Source: Lepas anatifera
Taxonomy: Eukaryota; Arthropoda; Thecostraca; Lepadidae
Assembly (NCBI GenBank): GCA_034440635.1
Contig: JAOTON010000472.1
Span: forward strand, 62,001-126,000
Reading direction: 5' to 3'
DNA: 64,000 nt
A program made the translations under genes and the position numbers. Each line of letters starts with the position of its first letter. Within the stretch, counting starts at the first letter, position 1. The notes under the pieces are model-generated. The model had not been told where the DNA came from and made no database searches. It saw only the letters and a list, made by a program, of their open reading frames with translations. Shown piece after piece: positions 1 through 11,651 of the stretch.

Positions 1-93
1 GCCCCCCCCACACGTGAAAAGTAGCTTCACCTGCCCCTAAGTCACCAGCTTCACCTCCGCCGGGACCGGTCACCCGGTTGCCGCCCGGCCGCT

Positions 94-555
94 GTGGAGC
101 GGTGCGTGGTGCAGCCGGCCCGGCTCACGCTGCGCCAGACCAGGCGCGCAGGCAGCGACCTGGCGCGCGGAGGTAGAACACCGACTAAACGAACTCTTCG
201 AATAGCGCATATCAACTCGCGCTCACTTCTGCCATCTATTGACGATGTTATCGACATCTTAAACCGAGAGAGTACAGACGTCCTCTGCATCACTGAGTGC
301 TGGCTGCGTCCGGATGTCACCGACAGTTTTCTGGTGATACCGGGTTACATCTGCATGAGACGTGATCGCGCGGTGGGCAGGGGCGGTGGCGTTTGTATAA
401 TCTACAGAGATACTTTAGACGCGGTAAGATTACAGATACCGACCACTGGCTCGCAGCTGGAGTCCCTGTGGCTGAGTTTTTGGCCGCAGCCAGCGTGCAG
501 TGATTGGCGTCGCCTATCGTCCGCCGCGCGGCACGGTTTCGTCTTATCTAGATGA
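94..555 (+). pseudogene. LINE endonuclease domain, N-terminal part (frame 1)
   Basis: This open segment holds the start of an exonuclease-endonuclease-phosphatase fold: an Asn-containing INSRSLL strand, the catalytic Glu in ITECWL, and a GGGVCIIYRD strand. Its last residues are out of frame; homology continues in another frame from about 500. It is broken by a frameshift. Confidence 0.75.
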
Positions 556-2131
556 TTTGCGTGAGCAGTTGGCCCAAGTACTGGGTTATGGACATGCCAC
601 ATACCTTTTGGGTGACCTAAACTTTGACCTACTTTCGCAGAAGCCAGGAGTGTCAAATTATTTGCAGTTGCTGAGAGCCATGTGCTTAAAGCAAATAGTC
701 CAAGACCCGACACACAGAGACGGCTCACTGTTGGACCACATTGTGATTCCTGAGTCCGATGACAGTGCAACAGCTAGAGTAATACCGTTTCATTCTAGTG
801 ATCATGATTTGGTGTGTGCAGACGTGTGTGTTTCCCTGAATAGACATCGCCGAACTGAACTCACTGTTAGGTCAACACGAAACCTAGACAATAATGCACT
901 GTGTTTAGACCTTCTTACCGTAGACTGGTCTTCAATGTACAATGATGACGCAAATGGGAATGATATGTGGAACGATTTTCTGAGTATTTGGACACCTATT
1001 ATCGATAAGCACATGCCTATTGTCTCTTTGAAGATGCGCCATCCACCTTGTCCCTGGCTTGAAGAAAATCCTGAACTACGAAGCCTGATGAGAGATCGCG
1101 ATTTAGCACGTTTAGAGAGAGATCAAAACAAACACACCTCACAGAGAGATGAGTCCGAGGCTAACTACAGGACGGCCAGAAATGCCACAAAAGCAGCCCA
1201 AATCAAGGCCAGATCAAAATTTTTTGAGGACACTTACAGAGATTCAAGGCCAAAAACCTGGTCAAGCGTTCGAAAATTTCTCATTAGGTCAAACAAAAAT
1301 ATTCAACCTAGTTCAAGCACGCCAAATGCGGGAGGGATTCAGTGGGCTGAGAAATTAAACCGACATTTCGCTTCTGTCGGCGCTGAGATAGCCAACTCAC
1401 TTGAGGGCATCGCGGCTGCGGGTGCGCATTTGCCACCTCGTCCACCCCGGGTCATTAGCGGAGCGTTCAGAGTGCGTCCCGTCACCATGCCAGAGCTATC
1501 ACATGCTCTCAGACGTATGAACAGCTCAAAGGCCAGCAGAACCGACGGCATAACCATCGGTTTGCTGAAGGCAACATTCCCAGTAGTCGGACCTCACCTT
1601 CTACATATGATTAACGCAACCATCAGAGCCGGGACGCTGCCGGATGAGTGGAAGGTTGCCATGGTAACCCCACTTTTTAAGTCCGGCAGTACAACCGATG
1701 TTAACTGCTACAGGCCAATTTCGATTCTGCCGACGGTCTCAAAACTGGCGGAGCGTGTCATTTGTGACCAATTGACGAAATATCTCACCGAGCACAACAT
1801 CCTTTGCCCGGAGCAGCATGGTTTCCGTCCGGGCCACTCCACGGAGTCGGCCATGCCAGACGCTGTCCAGTACATTTTATCAAAAATTGACCAGGGGAAA
1901 ATGGTTTCACTTATCGCTGCGGACACCTCGAAAGCCTTCGACAGCGTCAACCATGGCCGGCTGCTGGAGAAGCTAGGATGGTACGGTGTCGACAGTCACT
2001 GGTTTTCAGACTGGCTGAGAGACCGAGTGCAGGTGGTCCGGGGGAGTCCGGTGTCTCTCCCAGTTACTCACGGGGTAATCCAGGGGAGTATTCTTGGCCC
2101 AATCCTTTTTTGTTGTTCACAAATGACTTAG
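500..2131 (+). pseudogene. LINE endonuclease C-terminal part and reverse transcriptase N-terminal half (frame 2)
   Basis: A 543-codon open frame. It begins in the endonuclease (YRPP, then GDLNFD with the Asp-Asn pair, then SDHDL with the catalytic Asp-His). A connector rich in charged residues follows, then the fingers and palm of the reverse transcriptase (WKVAMVTPLFKSG, NCYRPISILP, QHGFRPGHST, DTSKAFDSVNH, GVIQGSILGP). The frame is lost just before the YADD box, near 2100, where the protein continues in frame 1. This is a remnant of a once-autonomous element. Confidence 0.85.
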
Positions 2132-2727
2132 CGTCCCATGTGCCATCTGATAAGATGGTCATGTATGCCGACGACACCCAATTCCTGAACGCATCTGACC
2201 GCAGCAGCCTCGAGGGGCATAAATCGAAATTAGAGGACATGCTGAGCATTGTTCAAAATTGGTACAATCAAAACAGTCTAAAAATAAACCCGAGCAAAAC
2301 TGAGCTTATTCTGTTTGGAACGTCAAAGCAGGCTCATGTTCAGGATTTTCACATTAGTTTTGCTGGCGTTGATGTGAAGCCCTCACCAACAGTCAGAGTG
2401 CTCGGTATTCAGTTGGACTGTGGATTGCGATGGGAGGACCACGTGTCAACAGTAATTCGGCGTTGCTACAGCACTCTGGCTGGACTGGCCAAAATGTCGT
2501 ACAGACTCCCCAGTTCTGTGAAGCGGCTCATAGTTGAAGCCCTTGTGTTCCCCCATGTAATGTACTGTTTGACTGTGTGGGGAGGCTGCTGTGAGGCTCA
2601 GAAACATCGAGTTCAGAAAGTGTTAAGCCATGCCGCTCGCATTGTCACCCTGTTCGAGACGGAGTGCCCATGTGACTCCCCTGTTTGCTCAATTGAAATG
2701 GCAGAAACTGGAGGCACTGATTACTGA
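1978..2727 (+). pseudogene. LINE reverse transcriptase C-terminal half (frame 1)
   Basis: From about 2115 this frame carries the rest of the palm with the catalytic YADDTQF box, the NPSKTELILFG strand, and the VRVLGIQLD...WEDHV thumb region usual in LINE reverse transcriptases. Before 2115 the frame is a shadow of the preceding segment. Homology moves to another frame again near 2650-2700, and the tail is read at 2630-2995. Confidence 0.8.
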
Positions 2728-2995
2728 GAGGGACATATTGACCATATTTAAGCTACTTCATGATAAAACGTCGTCTGAACACCTTGGAGGCCTCCTGGTG
2801 CCCCGTGGAAGAGTTTCCGCCTACCGAACGCGCGCCGTTGATGCTAGCGCCCTTCAACTACCTCAAGTGCGTTCGGAGAGAGCGAGGCGTTTCCTTTCTT
2901 ACCGAGGTATAGCACATTGGAACGGTGCGCCGCTAGCAGTGAGGGACGCTGGGAGCGCGAGGATGTGTCGGAGTGAACTGCGGTCTCTGTCATAA
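2630..2995 (+). pseudogene. LINE C-terminal tail (frame 2)
   Basis: This is the extreme C-terminus of the element. It has the conserved LKWQKLEALITERDILTIFK helix and a terminal stretch like that of many LINE proteins (RTRAVDASALQLPQVRSERARRFLSYRGIAHWN). The stop near 2993 is followed by 3' UTR and the AAAT tail. Confidence 0.7.
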
Positions 2996-3242
2996 CCCAG
3001 CTTGGATTTTACACGTTTTCGCGACGTTTTAGCAGCTTTTTATTGCCTTTTAGCGTTCTTTGTACATCCTGTTTACTGATGTTTTTACCCATCACTATTG
3101 TGATCATCTTATGTGATTGGGCTCAGAAGTTTTTAGGTAGAAATGCTATGTCGTTGTGTAGAACAGCTGACTTCCGTACCTTGTCGACCATGTACAATTG
3201 ACTCTATGACGTAACAGCCACTTTGTGGAAGTCATTACGATG

Positions 3243-3272
3243 CAAATAAATAAATAAATAAATAAATAAAAA
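3243..3272 (+). repeat. (AAAT)n simple repeat, LINE 3' tail
   Basis: About six tandem AAAT units sit directly after the LINE 3' UTR, as expected for the tail used in target-primed reverse transcription. Confidence 0.85.
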
Positions 3273-3275
3273 AGT

Positions 3276-5140
3276 GCAAGTATTGGCAAACCCAGTTCAT
3301 TGTGCGATCTGGCGCCCCTGCCATAGCACACACCTTACAGGGAATAAATCAACTTTTCGAAATTCTAAAGGGGACTGCCTGTGGATTAAACAGGTCTGAA
3401 AATCAGGAAGCCGCATTTTGTTTCCTTCAATCACTCAAAGCAAAAATATCGGTTGTTTTCTTATTACCCTGGTTCGATCTAATCATTGCGTGTTATTAGC
3501 TGACCTGGGCCGGCTAGTTGCAGCGGATGACGGTGCAAAAGCCATGTCCTTTGCTAACATTGATCGCGTGACATACATTGGTAGATGGGAAATAATTCCG
3601 CAATAGCTTCAAATCGGAACATAATGCCCTTTACCTTGAACTTCAAAGTGTGCGGAAACCTAATCAAGAGAGCTTTGGGTGAAATGAAATATGCCAAAAG
3701 TGGTTTCTCGACACGCTCTACAAAACTGCTATCCTAGTTCAAAACCTATTACCAAAGTGTAGCACTCCTTTTAACAACTACCTTCCCCCTGGCCTAAATG
3801 GCGCCCCATTGACCGGGTACTCTCTCCCATCGGAGGTCCTGAATACAGACAGACTTGGCAAGTTATGGACCATTCGGCTTAACCCCCCCACCAATCCCAC
3901 CGATACAGGTATCGCGTATCCTGGCGAGGCGTTCAATACGTCGGATTAATGGCCAGGGTTTCACTGAGCGATCCAGTCATTGACGAATTCCAACAGTTAC
4001 CGCTACCGCATGGCTGGTTGAACTTTAGATTCAGTCGCCCTAATACCTGGACTGGTTTTATGATCGATGTAAAAATTAACTGATTTACTTAGACAGTTAA
4101 AAAAGACGCCTACTTAAACCACACTAGCACAGTATGACCCAACACGTTCCAACAAAACCACAGAGAATATGGAACTTAGCAAAGACGGCACATAAAGCAC
4201 ATCACCTCCAAGGGGTCATTCCTGCCATCAATCAGAGCAGTGTCCTGGCTTAAAGGGTCAACAGATCATTACAAATACGCACAAAGAGCAAACATGGAGC
4301 GATGAAGACGTGCTGCTACCTTTTCATGCTTTTAACATTCAGGTCGGGTGGCCATGCTTCAGCATGCTGACCATAAATTCAACATTCCAATTCTAATGGC
4401 GATCTAAGGTACCACAGAACGAACAGCGTGCGTGGCATGTTGACACAGAAAGTCAGGTCTCCATGGCCCATAAAGCCACGCATAAAACAAGATCAGTTTT
4501 TCACACAGCCGACGACTTCTTGCACTGATAAAGGTTAACGGCTCAAGAGTGCCCATCAAAAACTCAGAGTCCGCGGAATCACTGAGCGGACCCAGCAGTG
4601 GCGCGGGTTCGAACAGCTGGAGATTCAACCGACCACGGCGACCACAACAGCGTACAAGCCCGGGACTCACCCGACCAGGGCGACTCACCCGAGCACAGCG
4701 ACCGCATCAGCGTACAAGCCCAGTAGCAGAAGACAGATCACAAGATAACATTCAGCCGACCTGCATCGTAACAAGCGCGACAAGCACGCTAACACAAACG
4801 AAGTGCCTAGCATAGTTTGTTGGTTCAAGAGTTTATGATTGATGTTGACACGGTGTACCCGACGCTCCCTCCCTCCACTCCGCTTTCTCGCCCCCTGGGA
4901 AGAAAATCATTAATCTCTGGGGAACAGAATACGATCAGAGGTGAAAGACTCCTTTCCACGCACCCCTACCCCGGTGAAAGCCGACCCTTGCCTGGAAGTG
5001 GAGAGCATTGTGGGCCACCCAAGGGTACAGGGGCGACAGCCAGCCAGCTGTAGCCCGCCACGATACCCCCGCCGCACGTCACAAGAGATCAGGCGACCGC
5101 ACACACGCGCAAACACCGCATCCTAAATCGCCAGTCATTT
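3276..5140. other. Non-coding stretch, no gene recognised
   Basis: No open frame with recognisable protein features. At 4620-4720 a short direct duplication (CAGCGTACAAGCCC-type unit, about 55-60 bp, two copies) produces a spurious open frame on the plus strand. Confidence 0.5.
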
Positions 5141-5220
5141 ATGTTCGAAAAACCATTAGTCAGGCCGGGGTACAGTGTCACTTCCTGTGCGTTGACGATT
5201 CGCGTCGTTCCGGCGCCTTT

Positions 5221-5229
5221 TTTGGCGGG
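5221..5229 (+). promoter_or_regulatory. E2F-like site in a GC-rich segment
   Basis: TTTGGCGGG lies in a CpG-rich stretch (about 5180-5480), 320 bp upstream of a possible start exon at 5548. It resembles the E2F consensus TTTSSCGC but is a single short match. Confidence 0.3.
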
Positions 5230-5547
5230 CTCGGGCGTGGCGCGCGTCTTTGTGGCGGGAGCAGGAAACGGCGCGTAATGACCCGACCCGGGCCGAGCGA
5301 CGCCGCAGGAAGTGGCCGTCTGCCGGTGGCAGCGTACACCGGGCCGGCATACATGGGCTGCAGGACACCTGCCTTGGCAGCGGCGCGCCTCTACTGTTTA
5401 CGTCCCAGCGCCGCCCCGTCCCGCCCCGCTGGGCGCGCGGCGTCTCCCCGGCTCGGCACGCCAGTCTGAAGCTGCCCTGTACAGCGAATACGGACGGACG
5501 CTCACCGCCCAGTCAACACGGCAGAGATTCAGCAACACGCACGGCAA

Positions 5548-5630
5548 ATGGGACTTTTATCCTCCATGCTGTCTGAAATTCTGCTCCCAATGACAAGACC
5601 CGGAACATTGAAGCAGATTATGGCTTATAA
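5548..5630 (+). CDS. Possible first coding exon of an unrecognised plus-strand gene
   Basis: An ATG in good context (GGCAAATGG) opens a 27-codon frame ending in a textbook donor, TATAA|GTAAGT, at 5631. The peptide starts MGLLSSMLSEILLP and is hydrophobic at its N-terminus. A GC-rich, E2F-site-bearing segment lies upstream. I do not recognise the protein and could not trace a convincing next exon. One phase-compatible acceptor is TTTCCTCAG|A at about 6101, which would give a short C-terminus ending near 6261, but nothing supports that choice. What is seen is one start-like frame plus one strong donor; the gene is inference. Confidence 0.3.
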
Positions 5631-5639
5631 GTAAGTCCC

Positions 5640-6952
5640 CTCTCCCACACCAAACCCCCAACCGACAATAATTTACAGTTCCTGGTAGGCACAGAAACAC
5701 TAGTTTTAGGAAGAAGCTACGGAAACCCAAGCTTCAAAATAGTATGGGAACGTAACACAACAGCTGGCTCCATAATACACGACCTCAAACCTCCTTTCTT
5801 AGTATACCCTGGCTCAGTAGCGGATACAATGGCAGCTAGGAGGGCTCAAGTCCCACATGTCAAGAGTGCCTATAGTTTGTGCATAGCCGGAGGCTGTTCC
5901 AAGGCAATGGCGGGGAGGCTAGAACTCCCTAGCCCCCAAATGTTGTCCCAGATCCGCCACTGCCCTGGCTACCTTCCCTCAAACGTCTCCCTCCTCCAAC
6001 AGGGCACTATAATTAATGGCAGTCCGTCCACATTCCTCACTTCAAACCCTGGTAGCGCCCATATTTTTCTACAACAAAAAAAAAGGAAAATCCTGTCATT
6101 TCCTCAGATACATGAGCAGCCTCGGTACCAGGTCCTTGGTACGCACTATCACGTCCACACGAAAAATCCCCGCGGTCCGGACGAAGTGCAGCGACGCGAA
6201 ACGTACTGTTGTAAGAAGCAAATTTACTTTGTTTGAATGGAACATTCACGGAAGCTCATAAAATTCATTTTCTGTCATTTCTAAACATAATTTATGGCCA
6301 AACCCTTCAAATCCTGTGAAAACACTGTATTTCAAACAAAAAAAGTCAAATCGCACGAACTACCCCCATGGTCCTTCTACAGAAAGGACTAGGACCTAGT
6401 GACAATACGGTACAAGACATCCGCATACATGAGTCGATTGGACCGTTCCCGCGGTCCGCACCGTCCTGAGGCCGTTGATGTATCTTGGGTAATTCATGAA
6501 CTAGCCAAGCAAAAAATAGCACGCTACCAGTATGTGAAATGTTACTCAGAAGTGAAATGTTATCCATAATGACCAAGCGGGAGCTGCGCGCGAGCTCGGT
6601 AACAAACATTACTGGTAGCAGCGAATGAAAACCTTTCCGAGTGATGAGGTTTATGTATATTGTATACGCCATTTTTATATTGCAATGGAAAAACTTATAC
6701 CAAATTTTCATAACACCAAGGGCACATTCCGACGCAAACGAAGGACAGCGAATTAGCTGCAAGCGCTGGCCCATGTGTTCCAGCACAGAGTCGTTATTTC
6801 CGTGCCGCCTCTTGTCTGTGTGTGACCTGATCGGAGCGCGGGGCAGCGCGATCGTTAGCGACGCCGTCGACGGCGGCGATGGCGCAGCAAACGCGTCACA
6901 TGCGCCGCCGACACACACACGCCGGCACCAGGTCGCTGTCAGAGACAGTACT
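5640..6952. other. Non-coding stretch
   Basis: No recognisable gene beyond the possible acceptor near 6101 named with the candidate exon at 5548. The open frames on either strand lack protein-like features. Confidence 0.45.
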
Positions 6953-7290
6953 GGGTAACAGTTAGAGGCAGTACCGGGTCACCGTCAGGTGGCGCACCGG
7001 GTCACTGAGGGGATGTACCGGGCCACTGTCCGAGGATGTACCGGGTCACTGTCAGATGCAGCACCGGATCACTGTCAGACAGTACTGGGTCACTCAGATG
7101 TAGCACGGGTCACTGTCAGATGCACAGTTGCAGCACCGGGTCTTTGACAGAGAATGTACTGGGCACTGTCAGATGCAGCACCAGGTCTCTGACGGAGGAT
7201 GTACCGGGTCACTGTCAGATGCAGCACCAGCTCTCTTACAGAGGATGTACCGGGTCATTGTCAGAGGTAGTACCGGGTCACCGTTGGAGG
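6953..7290 (+). repeat. Degenerate minisatellite (ACCGGGTCACTGTCAGATGCAG-type)
   Basis: Roughly ten diverged units built around CCGGGTCACTGTCAGATG recur at irregular 25-40 bp spacing. Spurious open frames crossing it are low-complexity. Confidence 0.85.
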
Positions 7291-8299
7291 TGACATCCAG
7301 CCAGCAGCAACAACTATCCTTGCAGATAGCAAAGCAGCAAACCTATCGTTGAGATGAGACGAATCGATGAGGTTCGAAATCTGTGTAAGGAGCCGCCGCA
7401 TGGCTCCGCTCCTAACACGGATAACTTGGGCGTATAACAGGGTTCCGTCTTCATCAAAACCAAGAGCCAAAGTAATGGAAATCTTGGACGGCTCAATGTG
7501 GATCACCAGCTCTTCTTCCCTTCTAGCTCTATCAGCTGTGCATCTTGAAAATCTCGAAAATCTGTGCAATTGGAAAATCAGCGGTTGCCTCATGCTCTCC
7601 GACATGCGTTATCTGGCAGCCGTTTGGGGGAGCGGGCGGAGCCCAGCCAGTGCGCCGGTCTCCCGATTCATTACCCCTGGCCGATGATGGGTGAGCGGGC
7701 TGACCTCCATTCCAGTGGCAGCGAGATGACTGTGTGGCGGCGGCAGATGTTGGGCGCTCCAGTCCGCCCTCCTCCGTACACCCGATTCATTAGAGCGAGA
7801 TTGGCTCGTCAGACGCGCTCGCCGGCGTATCGACAGCTGGCTGCGGGGGTGGATAATTTGGGAGCGGGTAAATAAGACGGTGCAGCGGTCGGCTGGAGCC
7901 GCCGCGTTCCTCCCCCTCTTCGCCGACAATGGTGCCGGCGCCGCCCGGCGACACGGTCGTCAGCCCAGGTTCACGACTTGAGTACAACTGACTGCGACAC
8001 GGCGCCAAACGTGTTCACGGCCCCGTTGGCAAAGTGGCGCCGGTAGTGGATTCACAAATGACTCGTCATCTCAGGCCTGCCGATTGTAATCGGTCCATTC
8101 CGCCAGTCAGCTGCTGCCCACAATCTTACTCCGCGTGATGAGGTAGGGACCGTCACAACCACTGACACCAGGTGGACTGGGCCGCTTATACCAGCCTAGA
8201 TGCGGCGTACAGCCTCCCTGTGCGTCCAAGTCCGACATACTGCACTTTGATAGATGCTCCGTTTTTTTATAAATTTTGTTCAGTTGTTCCTGGTAAGGC

Positions 8300-8630
8300 T
8301 GCTGGAGTCGGAGTCTCACTAAAGTCATCAAGGGACTTGTCACGGAGACCCCGACCCCACCACCCGAACGAGCAACTCCTCAATGGAGGGTTAATTTAAA
8401 GCCAAAGTTTAACGTCCCACAAAGCACAGGGACGGCCGCCCCGCTCAGGTCACCCTCTCACCAGTCAGTTGCCAGCCGACCTGTACGTCGGGTAAACTAT
8501 TGAGCGCCGGAGCGTCTCAGGGGAACCGATCCCAAGCCTGGACATGCACTGCCACTGCATGCTTCTGAACAGCGGGCCGGATCCCAACGCTCTACCAACT
8601 GAGCTACCGGCGGCAACTAGTTCAAGAACC
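8300..8630 (-). mobile_element. tRNA-derived SINE, family A
   Basis: Read on the minus strand, the element starts with a tRNA-like head containing GTAGCTCAGTTGGTAGAGCG (Pol III A-box region, about 8593-8612). A GCATGCAGTGGCAGTGCATG hairpin-like block and a body follow. The body shares the ...TTTAACGTCC...GGGACGGCCGCC segment and the GTCATCAAGGGACTTGT end with a second copy at about 42518-42745. It is not a functional tRNA: the rest of the cloverleaf is missing. Confidence 0.75.
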
Positions 8631-9289
8631 GATCCAAGCCAGGTTGAGAAGATATAATTCAAGAACTTTCAAAATCCTTGGCTGCATGTAAGGCGATTAT
8701 AGTATGGTACGGAGCGATTCTCTTAATAATCAAGTTGCCACAAAATAACCAAAATAAGCATTGACTAATCATGTCACAAGTCAACACACTGCTTACGAAA
8801 TAATTTTCTCCGGTGATTTCTCTGAGTTTGCGCTCTCCTTCCATTAGCTTCAGATATCAACAGAAGCTGATCCAATACTTTATTTGCGGGGGGGAGCTAC
8901 GGGTCTCGAGCCTTATCGTCATCCCCGCCATAGCCTCAAACAGCGTCAAGCTATATGCAGCTACTAAAGGTACTGTGACATTTCGAGGGGGCTTGAGCCC
9001 CTTAGTAGCCCCCCTTGTTTCCACCACCGAACATCGTTCCTGCATCCGAGTAGTCGGTTGCAAAGGAAACAGATCGCACCCTAGTCCGCGGTATCAAGTG
9101 GCCAACGTCTTGAGCAGCATAAACCCCGTGGACACTTACACATCCCAGGAGAAATTGAGGCTGAGGTAGGCCAGGACGGACACCTGGTTCGGGCACCGTT
9201 CCATTTCGGGCAGAGCTCTCTTGGTTCGGTTACCGTTGTACTGAGTACCGGCTCATTATGGCCAGAGTTTGCGACTCGCGAGTCAGAGT

Positions 9290-9440
9290 TGGGGTTTAAC
9301 TCAAATTCCGACTCATTCGACTCTGAGTTGAGTTGAGTTGAGTCGAAAAAATTAGACAAGTGAGTTGAGTTGAGTTGAGTCGGTTCACAACACATCAATG
9401 AGTTGAGTTGAGTTGAGTTGTGAAGACAGCGAGTCAAATG
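9290..9440 (+). repeat. GAGTT/GAGTC pentamer array, left subterminal
   Basis: Runs of GAGTTGAGTTGAGTC recur through this block inside the left end of the hAT-like element and match the right block at about 10925-11100. Confidence 0.85.
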
Positions 9441-10924
9441 AGTTGACGAAAAAGTTGGCTCAACAGGTAAACATGTTGTCAAGTAAAAGTGTCTGAATTT
9501 GCCTACCTTTTGCAAACCTCCTTTGACCTCCTTTAAAACATTTTCCCCAGTCTTTTAATTGTTTAAATCAAGTTTCAATTTGTTTCAATAAACCAATAAT
9601 TATATGGTTCAATTGCTTATTTTAAAGGCCCATCCGGTCTGAAGGAATCCCTAGGCACTAATAATACATACACTCAAAAAATTAAACAGGTTCCTATCAC
9701 TGGCTTTGAAGTGGTGGAACGCACTACAAAATACATTTCAAAACTCTCAAAAACTCATCTTCAATATTTAATATTACTTTTTACTTTAAACACTCCAACA
9801 ACGCGTTCGTCGTTGCTGATTGTGATTGTTGTTGTCAGTGGTGGTTTTCTGAGAATAGTGTGCGTCATTGCTGTGTTTGAAAAACAAATTCAGCCGAGTA
9901 TGGTTCAGCTTAACTATCCTCAAGGCAAAGTGTAAATATCACGTGATAGTTCATGAAGTAATACAAATATTTATATGCCTAGATGCTACATTTATTCTTA
10001 TGTCCTAAATGCGCGTTGCGCACCCTTTTCATTTTACCTATCAATAGCAAATACTGCTATTACCATCGAAAAATTGGACCTTTGATTCAACAAAAATGTT
10101 GAGATGTCTTTATTGCAAGAATCAGAGGAATTATTTCTGCTACTGTTTTTGTCTGATCAGAGACCCTTACTTGGCATCTGTGTTTATTTGGATAGCTATA
10201 ATACATTAGCAATTTTCTATGAAATCGTTCTCCAATTTTGCTTGAAGAGCGATAGGTATGTATTTTATTAGAGGTTCTGACTGAAGCTGAAAATTTGATT
10301 GGGTTTAAAATATGAATATATTTAAATCCAACACATCAACGTTGATAGAATTTTCATTGCTATTGTCCTTTGTCATATGTGGTATACTTTTCCTGGGGTT
10401 TGCTGTAATTTTATAATTAGCAATTGCAACTAGGTAATTATTGCTTAAATTTTGATAAACCTCTTGGGATATTAATTTTAATTTATAAAAATCACCTAGC
10501 CTCATTCTTTAACAGAAAAAGCAATACCTATACCATCCCTACAAATCAAAATACAGTTTATATCATGTTCTGTTAGCTTGAATCTTTTTGACAGTATGGA
10601 GGCTAATTTTTTTGCCTGTGTCTGTAACCTTAGCGCTTTTGGGTCCTTTCCATTCCATTTACCTAGTTTTTATGCATGCTCCTTTTAGAAGTAATTGCAG
10701 CATAAGGTAGCTTTTTTGGGCAGTGACAGTCTGGAAGAATTAAAAAGTTATTCATGGTTGCTGGGTAATTGTTAACCAATGTTTGAATGCCAATTAATTA
10801 ATTTTGCTTCCATTAATCTTCTGTTTCATGTTAGACTTTCTGAACAGCTTGATTTTTGCTGGTTTATTGATTTATTTCTTATTTTTTATCTTTATGTATT
10901 TATCATGTATTTATTTCTTTTGCA

Positions 10925-11100
10925 AATGAGTCGAAGTTTGAGTTGAGTTGAGTCGTGAGTTGAGTCAGAGTTGAGTCGGATGAATTTAGCTGTGAGTCGG
11001 AGTTGAGTCAACTCACTGAACTCTTGATCATGAGTTGAGTCAGAGTTGAGTCAACTGCTCTCAGCACTTGAGTTGAGTTGAGTCGACTCAAGAAAATTCT
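10925..11100 (+). repeat. GAGTT/GAGTC pentamer array, right subterminal
   Basis: The right-hand counterpart of the array at 9290-9440. Arrays at both ends are consistent with clustered transposase-binding sites, as known for hAT subterminal repeats; that role is inferred. Confidence 0.85.
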
Positions 11101-11651
11101 GAAACGCACAACTCTGATTATGGCACGGTAGCATGATGCGGCGCCCTCGGGATGTTCGAGGCCCTCACCTTATCGGCCACGAATATCGGCGGCTGCAAGA
11201 AACTATCCCTTTCAAAAAATTGTCAAGTATTTGTCATAAAGAGCCCAAAAATGGCCGTAGACGACAGCACGTACTGGACAGGGCGTGACAGTGGGTCTTG
11301 TAGCGCGGAACAAGTCATGCAACTTGATTGAGCGAAGTCTTATGGATATCCCCAGCAACTCGGCGGCCGGAAGCCTGTTACTACCTATTCAGGAACTTCA
11401 GGCCGCGGTCGAGATGTGGGAAATCTGACCCCACCTCAATCTACCGGCCCCTGTCTCTAAAATGGACCGTTCCACACCGAGTAACGCCCAAAAAATCGCC
11501 GAATGACGGTCGGTGTGCACGCCATTTGAAAACGCCACCATCCGGCGTTGTATAAAATCGTCGCCAGCCCGGAAACAATAAACACAAAGCGTCCATTAAA
11601 GTATAACAAATGACGTTGACGGTGGCGCCGGTCCGGATGCCGTTGGTCGTT

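Larger units (their letters stand above)
1..3275 (+). mobile_element. Non-LTR retrotransposon (LINE), decayed, endonuclease + reverse transcriptase
   Basis: The left edge is a LINE whose 5' end may lie outside the window. An apurinic-type endonuclease region is read at about 180-830, with ITECWL, GGGVCIIYRD, YRPP, GDLNFD and SSDHDL motifs. A reverse transcriptase region follows at about 1500-2600, with DVNCYRPISIL, SKAFDSVNH and the YADD box near 2165. The reading frame changes at least three times (about 500, about 2100 and about 2650-2700), so no intact protein is made. The 3' end carries an (AAAT)n tail at about 3244-3270, typical of CR1/Jockey/L2-like elements; the clade is not decided here. 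The element is dead and gives no sign of selection. Confidence 0.9.
9263..11116. mobile_element. Non-autonomous hAT-like DNA transposon with pentanucleotide subterminal arrays
   Basis: The element is 1,854 bp and is bounded by a perfect 8-bp target duplication, ATTATGGC (9255-9262 and 11117-11124). Its ends are imperfect inverted repeats, CAGAGTTTGCG on the left and CAGAGTTGTGCG as the reverse complement of the right. An 8-bp duplication and CAGAG-type ends are hallmarks of the hAT superfamily. Both subterminal regions (about 9290-9440 and 10925-11100) are packed with GAGTT/GAGTC pentamers. The AT-rich interior has no transposase frame, so the element depends on a transposase encoded elsewhere. 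A paralogous sequence at about 11745-11790 resembles the unoccupied target. Confidence 0.85.

Noticed and set aside
6346..6918. 190-codon minus-strand frame
   Set aside because: No domain or splice pattern; the composition looks random and it crosses a CpG-rich patch.
8593..8612. tRNA-like sequence on the minus strand
   Set aside because: Only the 5' half of a tRNA is recognisable and it continues into a repeated SINE body, so it is not called as a tRNA gene.
8797..8844. Minus-strand ATG frame MEGERKLREITGENYF ending at GTAAGC
   Set aside because: Sixteen codons with one donor and no second exon or recognised family; could be chance.
9138..9181. Exon-like minus-strand segment ending in GATGT|GTAAGT (VSVLAYLSLNFSWDV)
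   Set aside because: Acceptor context is weak, no partner exon or homology was found, and it abuts a transposon.
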